A stretch of DNA of 34,716 nt from Candidatus Omnitrophota bacterium (GTDB taxonomy: Bacteria; Omnitrophota; Gorgyraeia; Gygaellales; Profunditerraquicolaceae). Below the pieces are notes generated by a model. It searched no databases. It was given only the letters and a program-made list of their open reading frames with translations, and was not told the origin of the DNA. A program made the position numbers and the translations under genes. The DNA lies in contig JAQURC010000001.1 of NCBI GenBank assembly GCA_028715785.1, positions 268,766 through 303,481 on the forward strand. The letters are read 5' to 3'. Positions 23,459-30,594 of this stretch are shown piece by piece (position 1 is the stretch's first letter; every line of letters begins with the position of its first letter).

Positions 23459-24352
23459 ATGGAAATAATTATAATTATCGCCCAATTAATTTTATTTATC
23501 GTCATCGCCCCGCTTTTAAGCGGCCTGGTCTCCAAGCTTAAGAATAATATCCGCATGCGTAAAGGCCAGAGTATTTTTCAGCCGTATTATAATTTGATCA
23601 AGCTCTTTTCTAAAGAAGAGGTGGTTTCAGAAACCGCCTCCTGGATATTTAAGGCTGCTCCGTTTGTCGTGTTTTCTGCGATGCTTACGGCGGCAACACT
23701 TATTCCTGTGTTTATCGCCAGCCCCCTGCATCGAATGGGGGATTTTCTGGCCCTGATATTTATTTTTGCTTTGGGCCGGTTTTTTATGGCCTTGGCAGCA
23801 TTAGATACCGGCAGTTCTTTCGGCGGGATGGGCGCCTCAAGAGAAATGTTTATCTCAAGCCTGGTTGAGCCGGCGTTTTGTTTAGTCGTATTTTCCATAT
23901 TTTTACAATTCGGTTCGACGGACATTTCAGTGTTTGGCGCGGCTCATCCGGTATCGGTTTGTTCGATCGTCGCCGCCTTTGCTTTATTTATGATTACGCT
24001 TGCCGAGACCTCCCGGATCCCCGTGGATAACCAGGAGACGCACCTGGAATTGACCATGGTGCATGAGGCGATGGCCCTGGAATATTCGGGGAGATCTTTG
24101 GCTTTAATCGAGCTATCTGCGCATATAAAACAGATGATTTTATTTTTTCTGATTGCCCAGCTGGTTTTTCCGGTTAATTTTTGCGGTTTCTGGATCCTGT
24201 GGTATTCGGCCCGGATAATGGTCATCGTGATCGCCGTGGCCCTGGTTGAGGTTTCGGTTGCCAAGATGCGCCTGTTCAGAGTGGCGGATTTTTTGGGATT
24301 TGCTTTTGTATTGGCAATGATCGCCGTAGTTTGCGCGGTGTTAGGAGTTTAA
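23459..24352 (+). CDS. HyfC/HycD-like membrane subunit (NuoH family)
   Basis: A 297-aa protein with about eight hydrophobic segments. The cytoplasmic loop RKGQSIFQPYYNLIKLFSKEEV near residues 36-57 is the NuoH/HycD signature, and the later ETSRIPVDNQETHLELTMVHEAM (~182-204) is the second, acidic one. It anchors the peripheral arm to the membrane and links it to the ion-pumping subunits. It is followed by the HyfE-like gene after one base. Confidence 0.93.
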   Translation: MEIIIIIAQLILFIVIAPLLSGLVSKLKNNIRMRKGQSIFQPYYNLIKLFSKEEVVSETASWIFKAAPFVVFSAMLTAATLIPVFIASPLHRMGDFLALIFIFALGRFFMALAALDTGSSFGGMGASREMFISSLVEPAFCLVVFSIFLQFGSTDISVFGAAHPVSVCSIVAAFALFMITLAETSRIPVDNQETHLELTMVHEAMALEYSGRSLALIELSAHIKQMILFFLIAQLVFPVNFCGFWILWYSARIMVIVIAVALVEVSVAKMRLFRVADFLGFAFVLAMIAVVCAVLGV

Positions 24353-24353
24353 G

Positions 24354-24989
24354 ATGAAGGAAATTATCCTGTTCGGTATTTTGGTCTCGACGTATTTTAT
24401 GGTTATTGCCAAAAGGATGCCGGCTTTAATCCGCTCTTTTGGCTACCAGTCGTTTTTTTTGTTTCTGGCAACTTTTGCCATCGCCTGGGGGGAGGACCAG
24501 CCGGAACTGTATATTATCTGTGGGCTCCTGTTTATTATAAAAGTATCGCTTATTCCTTATTTATTATACAGGATTACCAATAAAATCAAGGCAGGCCAGG
24601 ATCTGGGGTTGATCATAAATTCCCAATTATCTTTATTCTGCGCTTTAGGCTTTACGTATCTGGCCTGGATTTTTTCCGCACGGCTGTTTTCTTCCCTCAA
24701 CCAGTCTTTGGTGAGCATGCCGGCGGTAGCTTTTTTTATGGTCTTGACGGGGTTATTTTTAATGGTCTCCAGGATAACCGCGCTGGCCCAGGTTGTCGGG
24801 CTTCTGGTTATGGAAAACGGTTTATTCCTGCTGGCTTCTACCGTATCAGGAGGCATGCCGTTTTTTGTGGAGATTGCCATATTTTTTGACGTGTTTGTCA
24901 GCGTAGTGATCATGGGTTTTTTTGTTTACCGGATCAATAAGCTCTTTACGCACATTGACGTAGGTAAACTTTCAAATTTAAAAGGATAA
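24354..24989 (+). CDS. HyfE-like membrane subunit (NuoK family)
   Basis: A 211-aa polytopic protein of about seven hydrophobic segments. Conserved features are ARITALAQVVGLLVMENGLFLLA-type residues near 140-160, the MENG/GLF stretch with its buried Glu being the NuoK/HyfE mark. It starts one base after the HyfC-like stop and ends 3 bases before the HyfF-like gene. Confidence 0.85.
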   Translation: MKEIILFGILVSTYFMVIAKRMPALIRSFGYQSFFLFLATFAIAWGEDQPELYIICGLLFIIKVSLIPYLLYRITNKIKAGQDLGLIINSQLSLFCALGFTYLAWIFSARLFSSLNQSLVSMPAVAFFMVLTGLFLMVSRITALAQVVGLLVMENGLFLLASTVSGGMPFFVEIAIFFDVFVSVVIMGFFVYRINKLFTHIDVGKLSNLKG

Positions 24990-24992
24990 TTT

Positions 24993-26450
24993 ATGCCGAT
25001 ATTTTTTATTTTAGGGATTCCGTTTGCGCTTGCCTTAAGCGCGCTGTTGATTAAAAACAGGAAGGTGCTGGGACTGTTGAATTGCCTGGGGTATCTGGCG
25101 GTTTTATCTTTTAGCGTCGTCCTTCTCAAGCAAATAGTTTTATCGGCAGGCACCCGCTCGTATCCGGGTTTTATTTACCTGGATACTTTGAGCGTATTTT
25201 TTATCCTGGTTACCTCCATCGTCGCTTTGGCTGTTGCCTTATATTCTATCGGCTATCTGGAAAAAGATATAGAAGAGGGCCGGATATCGGAGAGAAAAGC
25301 CAGGATCTATTACCTGCTTTTTAATTTATTCTGCTGTTCGATGTTGGTTGTTCCGGCAGTCAATAACTTAGGGATACTCTGGGTGGCAATTGAGATGACC
25401 ACTTTAATTTCGGCTTTTTTGGTAGGATTTTATAACACCAAGAAATCAGTTGAAGCGGCCTGGAAATATATTATTATTTGTTCGGTGGGGATAATTTTTG
25501 CGCTCTTGGGTACGATCCTTTTTTCCTACGCATTCTCCATCTCCGGTCTTTCCAAGAGCCTGAATTGGTCGGATATTGCCCCGGTTGCCCACATTTTGGA
25601 TAAAGATATCTTAAAAATTGCTTTTATTTTTATTTTAGTCGGCTATGGGACCAAGGCCGGCTTGGCGCCGATGCATACCTGGTTGCCCGACGCCCACAGC
25701 CAGGCGCCTGCTCCGATCAGCGCGTTACTTTCCGGGGTATTATTAAAGATGGCCATTTACGCTATTTTAAGGTTCGGTATTATCACGATCAAGGGCGTGG
25801 GTTTTGCTTATTTTTCCAACTTAATGATTTTGCTGGGCGTAGTTTCTTTGGTGATATCCAGCGGATTTATCCTGGTCCAAAAGGACCTAAAAAGGCTGCT
25901 TGCTTATAGCAGTATCGAACATATCGGGATAATTGCCATCGGTTTTGGTTTAGGCACCCCTTTGGCTGTTGCCGGAGCGGCTTTGCATGTATTTAATCAC
26001 GCCGTGGCTAAGTCGCTGATGTTTTTTGGCGCGGGTAATATTGTCAGAGTTTATAAAAAGCATAATCTGAACGCTATCCGGGGAGTGATCAAGGCGCTGC
26101 CGTTTACGGGCATTGCGGTATTGATCGGCGTTTTTGTGCTTACGGGATTTCCTCCGTTTTCGTTATTTGTAAGCGAGATGATGATCATAATTTCCGCTTT
26201 TACCAATGGCGCATATTTAACCGGCGCTTTATTGTTATTGTTTCTTGCGGTTGTTTTCGGAGGATTCATTTATCATTTTGGAAAAATGCTTTTTGGCAAT
26301 CTTCCTAAGGGGATGGTTAGAGTGGATGAGCCGTTAAGCACAAAAATTGCGTTCATCTTTTTGTTTTTTCCCATTTGCGCTTTAGGGATTGCGCTGTTAT
26401 TTGTAAATAAGGATTTGCTATGGGTGGCCCAGAGATTATTGCCGAGATAA
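24993..26450 (+). CDS. HyfF-like membrane subunit (NuoL/M/N family)
   Basis: A 485-aa integral membrane protein, the second antiporter-like subunit. AIEMTTLISAFLVGFYN (~130-146) gives the conserved Glu, GTKAGLAPMHTWLPDAHSQAPAP (~214-236) gives the Lys-containing segment, and LLAYSSIEHIGI (~303-314) the broken helix. Fourteen or so hydrophobic segments are present. Its 3' end overlaps the large-subunit gene by 31 bases. A second antiporter-like subunit means two putative ion channels in the complex. Confidence 0.92.
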   Translation: MPIFFILGIPFALALSALLIKNRKVLGLLNCLGYLAVLSFSVVLLKQIVLSAGTRSYPGFIYLDTLSVFFILVTSIVALAVALYSIGYLEKDIEEGRISERKARIYYLLFNLFCCSMLVVPAVNNLGILWVAIEMTTLISAFLVGFYNTKKSVEAAWKYIIICSVGIIFALLGTILFSYAFSISGLSKSLNWSDIAPVAHILDKDILKIAFIFILVGYGTKAGLAPMHTWLPDAHSQAPAPISALLSGVLLKMAIYAILRFGIITIKGVGFAYFSNLMILLGVVSLVISSGFILVQKDLKRLLAYSSIEHIGIIAIGFGLGTPLAVAGAALHVFNHAVAKSLMFFGAGNIVRVYKKHNLNAIRGVIKALPFTGIAVLIGVFVLTGFPPFSLFVSEMMIIISAFTNGAYLTGALLLLFLAVVFGGFIYHFGKMLFGNLPKGMVRVDEPLSTKIAFIFLFFPICALGIALLFVNKDLLWVAQRLLPR

Positions 26451-27997
26451 AAAATAAAATTCCGGATTTTGTTCCCCTTGCGGTATTACAAAATTACCCG
26501 GATGAAATTAATATTAAGGTAAGCCCGCAGGTTTTCAAGGATACTTGCCTGGCCCTGCATAAAATTCTTTTTTCTGCGGTTGCGGCGCTTTTTGCTTTGG
26601 ATGAACGTAAGGAAAGAGGGTGTTTTGAAATTAATTCCATATTTGTGGATTTTAAAAATAGCCGCTGGATCACGGTCAGTATGGATATCCCGCAGGAAAA
26701 TCCCGGTTTTGATTCACTGGCAAAGAGTATGTATTCCGCCAGCCTTTTTGAAAGAGAGATTTGGGAGATGTTCGGGATCCAGCCAAAGGGCCATCCTGAC
26801 CTAAGGGGGTTAAGGCTGCATAATGAAGTCTGGGCCAAAGAGAATTATCCCTTGCGTAAAGATTTCCGGAAAATGCAATCCGGAAATTTAAGCGATTATA
26901 AATTTAGCCGGGTGGAGGGGGATGGCATATTTGAAGTCCCGGTTGGGCCGGTGCATGCCGGGATTATCGGTCCGGGGCATTTCAGGTTTAGCGTTGCCGG
27001 AGAGCCGATCATAAACTTGGAGCTTCGCCTGGGGTTTGCGCATCGGGGAGTAGAGAAGCTTTTTGAGGATAAGCTTTATTATGATGCGGTCGGTTTATCA
27101 GAATGTGTTTGCGGGGATTCCAGCTTTGCGCATAGCCTGGCATTTACCCATGCCATCGAGAAGATTTCAGGCACATCGATTCCGATGCAAGCGGTTTATT
27201 TAAGAGGGGTTTTCTTAGAGCTGGAACGTATGTATAATCATGTGAATGGCATAGGAGGAATTGCCACTGATGTGGGTTTTAGTTTTCCCGCTGCCTACGC
27301 TTCAATCATTAAAGAGGCGATCCTGCAATTAAACGCCCGGCTTACCGGAAACAGGTATCTGAAAAAAGTTAATACCATAGGAGGAGTTTTAGCGGATATT
27401 GATGAAACCAAGAAGCAGGTACTTCTTGGGTCTATCAAGCACCTAAAGCGGGATTTTAATGAATTAGTCAAAATATTATATTCCAGCGTTTCTTTCATGG
27501 ACAGGGTGGATACCACCGGGGTTTTGCGCCGGAAAACCGCTGAGGATCTGGGCGTGGTCGGCCTCATCGGCCGCGCATCCGGCATTCCTGCGGATTTAAG
27601 AAAGTATTTTTCCGGAATATATAAGGAGGCTGGATTTAAAATGGCTTCACAGGAATCCGGAGATGTCCTGGCCAGGCTGCGCGTGAGGATTTCTGAATTT
27701 CAGGAATCCTGCCGTTTGATCGAAGAATTCGCGGCAAGGCTTAATAAGGTTGAGAAATCAAGAGTCGAGCCGGAATTAAAGGCAGGCAGCGCCTTGGGTT
27801 ATGCCGAAGGTTGGAGGGGCCCGGTTTTATACTGGGTTAAAGCAGATCCCGCCGGCTTGATCCAGAGATGTAAAATAGTCGATCCTTCTTTCCTTAACTG
27901 GCAGGGGTTGGCCTATGCCGTATTAGGAAATATTATCCCAGATTTTCCACTGTGTAACAAAAGTTTTGATTTGTCCTATGCGGGAAATGATCTTTAA
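26420..27997 (+). CDS. HyfG/NuoCD-like large subunit lacking the NiFe ligands (Ehr-type)
   Basis: A 525-aa fusion of a NuoC-like domain (residues ~1-150, ending EREIWEMFGIQPKGHPDL) and a NuoD/hydrogenase large-subunit domain. Family motifs such as GPVHAGIIGPGHFRF and LELRLGFAHRGVEK are intact. The nickel site is not: the first motif, RxCGxC in true hydrogenases, reads E-C-V-C-G-D-S here (C231 kept, second Cys is S234, Arg is C229). The C-terminal DPCxxC motif reads D-L-S-Y-A-G (residues 517-522), with both Cys gone. Three of four ligands are lost, so no NiFe centre is expected. This matches energy-converting hydrogenase-related (Ehr) complexes, not a hydrogenase. Start 26420 has AAGGA 6 bases upstream. 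Confidence 0.9.
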   Translation: MGGPEIIAEIKNKIPDFVPLAVLQNYPDEINIKVSPQVFKDTCLALHKILFSAVAALFALDERKERGCFEINSIFVDFKNSRWITVSMDIPQENPGFDSLAKSMYSASLFEREIWEMFGIQPKGHPDLRGLRLHNEVWAKENYPLRKDFRKMQSGNLSDYKFSRVEGDGIFEVPVGPVHAGIIGPGHFRFSVAGEPIINLELRLGFAHRGVEKLFEDKLYYDAVGLSECVCGDSSFAHSLAFTHAIEKISGTSIPMQAVYLRGVFLELERMYNHVNGIGGIATDVGFSFPAAYASIIKEAILQLNARLTGNRYLKKVNTIGGVLADIDETKKQVLLGSIKHLKRDFNELVKILYSSVSFMDRVDTTGVLRRKTAEDLGVVGLIGRASGIPADLRKYFSGIYKEAGFKMASQESGDVLARLRVRISEFQESCRLIEEFAARLNKVEKSRVEPELKAGSALGYAEGWRGPVLYWVKADPAGLIQRCKIVDPSFLNWQGLAYAVLGNIIPDFPLCNKSFDLSYAGNDL

Positions 27998-28003
27998 ACT
28001 ATT

Positions 28004-28516
28004 ATGATACATATACTAAAAAACAGGATCTTAAAAGGTATCGTCACCAGGCAGATTGAGCCGGAATTATCCAAAGAGATAGAGGCGGCCGGTTCTGAAT
28101 TGCGGTCTTTGATCCGGAAAAAATTCGGCCGATCTTTGCACATACGCGAAATCGACACGGGTTCTTGCGGAGCCTGTGAATCGGAGATCATTGCGGCAAA
28201 TAACCCCGTTTATGACTTGCAGCGGTTCGGGATCAATTTCGTCGCCTCGCCCCGTCATGCCGATTGTCTTTTGGTTACCGGCCCGGTATCTAAAAATATG
28301 TTGCTGGCCCTCAAAAAGACCTATGATGCTATGCCTGAGCCGAAATTTGTGATTACCTGCGGAGATTGTGCCTTAAACGGAGGATTATTTAAAAGTTCTT
28401 ATTATGTGGAAGGCGCGGTGAAGGATATAGTTCCGGTCGTCTTACATATTCCAGGTTGCCCCCCAAGTCCTCTGCAAATTATATTATCCTTGAATGCTTT
28501 ATTGCAGAAAGCCTAA
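28004..28516 (+). CDS. HyfI/NuoB-like small subunit with intact 4Fe-4S ligands
   Basis: A 170-aa subunit of the NuoB/hydrogenase small-subunit family. The proximal [4Fe-4S] ligands are all present: C55 and C58 (DTGSCGACESE), C122 (ITCGDCALNGG) and C152 (IPGCPPSP). So the electron-accepting cluster is kept although the partner large subunit has lost nickel. It is the last gene of the operon; its stop codon lies inside the palindrome in front of arsR. No HyfH/HycF-type 8Fe ferredoxin subunit is found in the operon. Confidence 0.92.
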   Translation: MIHILKNRILKGIVTRQIEPELSKEIEAAGSELRSLIRKKFGRSLHIREIDTGSCGACESEIIAANNPVYDLQRFGINFVASPRHADCLLVTGPVSKNMLLALKKTYDAMPEPKFVITCGDCALNGGLFKSSYYVEGAVKDIVPVVLHIPGCPPSPLQIILSLNALLQKA

Positions 28517-28551
28517 AAAATACTTGACATTTTTTAGGGATAGGTTATACT
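28512..28551 (+). promoter_or_regulatory. arsR promoter with overlapping palindromic operator
   Basis: A sigma-70-type promoter: TTGACA (28524-28529), 16-base spacer, TATACT (28546-28551). A perfect 10-bp inverted repeat CCTAAAAAAT (28512-28521)/ATTTTTTAGG (28529-28538) brackets the -35 box with a 7-base spacer, the position expected for an autorepressor. The start would fall within ~3 bases of the arsR ATG. Confidence 0.65.
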
Positions 28552-28560
28552 TCTATTGTT

Positions 28561-28896
28561 ATGGAACTATCAAACTGTGTAAAGATATTTAAAGCCTTAG
28601 CAAACGAACAGCGGCTGAAGATCTTTTTTATGATCCGTAAAGGCTGTTGTTCGACGGAAGATAAGGCCGGTTCGGCATTCCGGATAAAAAATAAAACCTG
28701 TTGTCCGGTGGCCGGGGTCATTGAAAAGGCTTTTACCAAAGTGTGCGAGTGTATGAATCTTTCCAGATCGACGGTATCGCATCATTTTAAAGAACTTCAA
28801 AACGCAGGATTAATTAGCTGCCAGCGGGATGGGCAAATGTATCGTTGCAAGGTTAATGAGGAAGTGATCAATTCTATGCGGGATTTTCTGAAATAA
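28561..28896 (+). CDS. arsR: ArsR-family (HTH_5) transcriptional repressor
   Basis: A 111-aa winged-helix repressor that releases DNA when it binds metal(loid)s. The start KIFKALANEQRLKIF is the family opening; MNLSRSTVSHHFKELQNAGLI is the recognition helix region. It is unusually Cys-rich: CC in the first helix-loop region, CC after an insertion (residues ~40-50), and KVCECMN just before the recognition helix, which is the ArsR-like CxC/CxxC metal site position. The ~25-residue insert between the first helix pair and the DNA-binding helices is not typical. The gene may be leaderless. It likely controls itself and the genes downstream, perhaps the ACR3 cluster as well. Confidence 0.9.
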   Translation: MELSNCVKIFKALANEQRLKIFFMIRKGCCSTEDKAGSAFRIKNKTCCPVAGVIEKAFTKVCECMNLSRSTVSHHFKELQNAGLISCQRDGQMYRCKVNEEVINSMRDFLK

Positions 28897-28922
28897 TTTT
28901 TTTTGTCTTTATAGTTCGACTG

Positions 28923-28935
28923 TATTGGAACAATA
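28923..28935 (+). promoter_or_regulatory. Small palindrome upstream of the Cys-rich gene
   Basis: TATTG-GAA-CAATA is a perfect 5-3-5 inverted repeat between arsR and the next gene. The sequence AACAATAGAA (28929-28938) is also the reverse complement of bases 28551-28560 at the arsR start. This suggests a shared binding site, perhaps for ArsR. Confidence 0.4.
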
Positions 28936-28956
28936 GAATGAAAGGAGGTGATGGGA

Positions 28957-29127
28957 ATGTTCAACTGTTGCGGAAAAGAGGGTAAGTCTTTTTGCGAACA
29001 GCTTGATTGCAAGGCAAAAGAAACACCAAAAGGCATTCAAGTTGAAATAAGCGCAAAAGATGCTTCCAAAACAAAATCGTTGAAGGCTTTAATCAAGGCT
29101 TTCCATGATTTCTGCGGATGTTCTTAA
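28957..29127 (+). CDS. 56-aa Cys-rich small protein
   Basis: A short frame with a strong ribosome site (AAAGGAGG at 28941-28948, 8 bases before the ATG). The 56 residues include six Cys: a CC pair near the N-terminus (FNCCGKE), FCEQLDC, and a C-terminal FCGCS. The middle is Lys-rich with an amphipathic helix pattern. It lies between arsR and a DGC-domain gene, so a metal-binding or metal(loid) stress role is likely, possibly as a thiol carrier. An alternative ATG at 28951 is too close to the ribosome site. I do not recognise the family. Confidence 0.7.
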   Translation: MFNCCGKEGKSFCEQLDCKAKETPKGIQVEISAKDASKTKSLKALIKAFHDFCGCS

Positions 29128-29134
29128 GGTAGTT

Positions 29135-29166
29135 AATGTCGGGAGGTGGGCCCGCTTCCCGACATT
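29135..29166. repeat. 10-bp perfect hairpin between Cys-rich and DGC genes
   Basis: AATGTCGGGA (29135-29144) pairs with TCCCGACATT (29157-29166), and inner bases extend it with G-U pairs. There is no T-run, so it may be an mRNA-processing or stability element, not a standard terminator. Confidence 0.7.
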
Positions 29167-29216
29167 TCCCGAATCCAAGGATGATGCTAAAAAATATTTA
29201 AAACCGGGAGTAAAAA

Positions 29217-29720
29217 ATGGCTGAGAAAAAATGTTCTGGAATTAATAGGCAGGGAGCTAGCGAGTATGAAACTGTCAAGATAGCAAAAACTGATAATGTA
29301 TGCCCGATGTGCGAAGATTACGCCAAGAAGCAGGCGTCTAAACCCATCGCGGTGATATGCTGCGAAGGCGCTTGTTTGCGCGGCGAGGTGGCCAGGCAGG
29401 CGGCAAACTTAATATGCAATTGGCTTGCGCCGGAAAAAACTGTCCGTATTTGCCTGGGCGGCGCCTTTACCAAAGATACAGGACAGAGAAGTTTGGTAAA
29501 AAATGCCGGCAAGGTCATCGCGATAGAGGGTTGTTTTATTCAATGCGCTTCCCGTATGATGAAAGGGGTAGTTGACAATCTTAATCCGGAGATAATTATT
29601 GCCGACAGGCTTTACGATTTCGACACAAATCTCTTTGGAGTAGATGAAATGTCTGAAGATCAAATAAAAATTCATGCAAAAGAGGCGGCAAGAAAGATTG
29701 GTGAAAAATTATATGAATAA
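29217..29720 (+). CDS. DGC-domain putative zinc-binding protein
   Basis: A 167-aa cytoplasmic protein of the DGC/zinc-binding family. Ordered motifs are VCPMCEDYAKKQ (residues ~25-36), VICCEGACLRGEVARQAANL (~47-66) and AIEGCFIQCASRMM (~103-116), each with paired cysteines that should bind metal. A ribosome site GGGAG lies ~8 bases before the start. Family members often neighbour ArsR regulators and thioredoxin or arsenic genes, as here. The exact role is unknown. The N-terminal MAEKKCSGINRQGASEYE segment is variable in the family. Confidence 0.8.
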   Translation: MAEKKCSGINRQGASEYETVKIAKTDNVCPMCEDYAKKQASKPIAVICCEGACLRGEVARQAANLICNWLAPEKTVRICLGGAFTKDTGQRSLVKNAGKVIAIEGCFIQCASRMMKGVVDNLNPEIIIADRLYDFDTNLFGVDEMSEDQIKIHAKEAARKIGEKLYE

Positions 29721-29734
29721 CCACGGAGAGAAAT

Positions 29735-29899
29735 ATGAAAAATCAAAAAACACAAAATAAATTAACCGGCGTTTATTTTTGGGGAGGCTGCCGCCCTGTC
29801 CTAATGGAGTCTTTTGCAAAGGAAGCGGGTTTTAGAAACGTCATAAGAGAGATCCCAAAGAACCTTTTGCCGTCGGAGATTGTTACCGGGTTAAAGTGA
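29735..29899 (+). CDS. 54-aa ORF resembling a truncated C-terminal domain
   Basis: A frame of 54 residues with a ribosome site (CGGAGAG) 4-9 bases before the ATG, 14 bases after the DGC gene. After a Lys/Gln-rich start, the segment GVYFWGGCRPVLMESFAKEAGFRN and the end PSEIVTGLK look like the C-terminal end of a class I SAM-dependent methyltransferase (KEAGF-type segment). It lacks any SAM-binding core, so it is more likely a remnant than a working enzyme, or an independent small protein. Its 3' end overlaps the opposite-strand response regulator by 17 bases. Confidence 0.45.
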   Translation: MKNQKTQNKLTGVYFWGGCRPVLMESFAKEAGFRNVIREIPKNLLPSEIVTGLK

Positions 29900-30266
29900 G
29901 GTTGTTGATCTGGGTAAGCAAATATTCCAGGTCGCAGGGTTTTTCAATATATTTTATCGCCGCCCCCGGCATCCTCCGGATTATTTGGCCGGGTTCATGC
30001 GAGGACAAAAGAATGATCGGGATATCCTGCGTATCGGGATTTTCCCTTAATTGTCCGCATGCCTCTAAGCCGCCCGGCACCGGCATTGCAATATCCAGAA
30101 TTATGATATCAGGTTTATCTTGCCTTACTTTTTCCAGCGCTTCTTTCCCGTTGCCTGCGCCTTCAGCAATAAATCCCTTTCTTTGAAGTAAACCAACGAT
30201 ACAGTCTTTGACGCAATCTTCGTCAGCCGCAATCAAAATCTTTATTTTTTTCCTTTTGGCGTTCAT
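29883..30266 (-). CDS. Single-domain response regulator (CheY-like)
   Basis: A 127-aa stand-alone receiver domain. The phospho-acceptor is D58 (IIILDIAMP), the acidic pocket is D15/E16 (AADED), the switch Ser is S88 (LLSSH) and the conserved Lys is K109 (YIEKP). There is no output domain, so it acts by protein-protein contact. No histidine kinase is adjacent. It is divergent from the XRE regulator, with a perfect palindrome between, and its coding end overlaps the 54-aa ORF. Confidence 0.93.
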   Translation of the reverse strand: MNAKRKKIKILIAADEDCVKDCIVGLLQRKGFIAEGAGNGKEALEKVRQDKPDIIILDIAMPVPGGLEACGQLRENPDTQDIPIILLSSHEPGQIIRRMPGAAIKYIEKPCDLEYLLTQINNLTLTR

Positions 30267-30281
30267 AATTATCTCTCAAAC

Positions 30282-30306
30282 ATGATATTCCATTTTGGAA
30301 TATCAT
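30282..30306. promoter_or_regulatory. Perfect palindromic operator between divergent regulators
   Basis: ATGATATTCC (30282-30291) and GGAATATCAT (30297-30306) are perfect 10-bp arms with a 5-base spacer. The 11-base TATCATTAAAA recurs at 30301-30311 and 30318-30328. It lies 16 bases from the response-regulator start and ~40 from the XRE start, so one protein bound here could control both. The XRE protein is the likely binder. Confidence 0.7.
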
Positions 30307-30346
30307 TAAAACAAGTGTATCATTAAAAAACAAAGGTGTCAACTGA

Positions 30347-30568
30347 ATGGATAAAACTATTTTTACAAAAAGCCACAAGGACCTGGTTGCCAGGTTGATC
30401 AAGGCCCGCAGGGAAGCAAAGCTCAGGCAGGCCGAGGCAGCCGCTAAATTAGGCAAGACACAATCCTATATTTCCAAGATAGAGGCAGGGCAGCGCCGTA
30501 TTGATATTGTGCAGCTCAAAGAGCTGGCTGCGGTCTATAAAAAGAAAGTCAGCCACTTTATTCATTAA
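30347..30568 (+). CDS. XRE-family helix-turn-helix regulator
   Basis: A 73-aa DNA-binding protein, nearly all HTH_3/XRE domain. RREAKLRQAEAAAKLGKTQSYISKIEAGQRRIDI (residues ~21-54) is the classic helix-turn-helix and adjoining helix. There is no partner domain, similar to lambda-Cro-size repressors or antitoxins. AAGGTG lies ~9 bases before the ATG. The palindrome between it and the response regulator is the likely binding site. No toxin gene is adjacent. Confidence 0.92.
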   Translation: MDKTIFTKSHKDLVARLIKARREAKLRQAEAAAKLGKTQSYISKIEAGQRRIDIVQLKELAAVYKKKVSHFIH

Positions 30569-30594
30569 GGATCGCCGATATTCTCTCCGCAGGT

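Noticed and set aside
21623-28516. Functional group 4 [NiFe] hydrogenase
   Set aside because: The large subunit lacks three of four Ni cysteines and there are no hyp maturation genes or HycF-type subunit.
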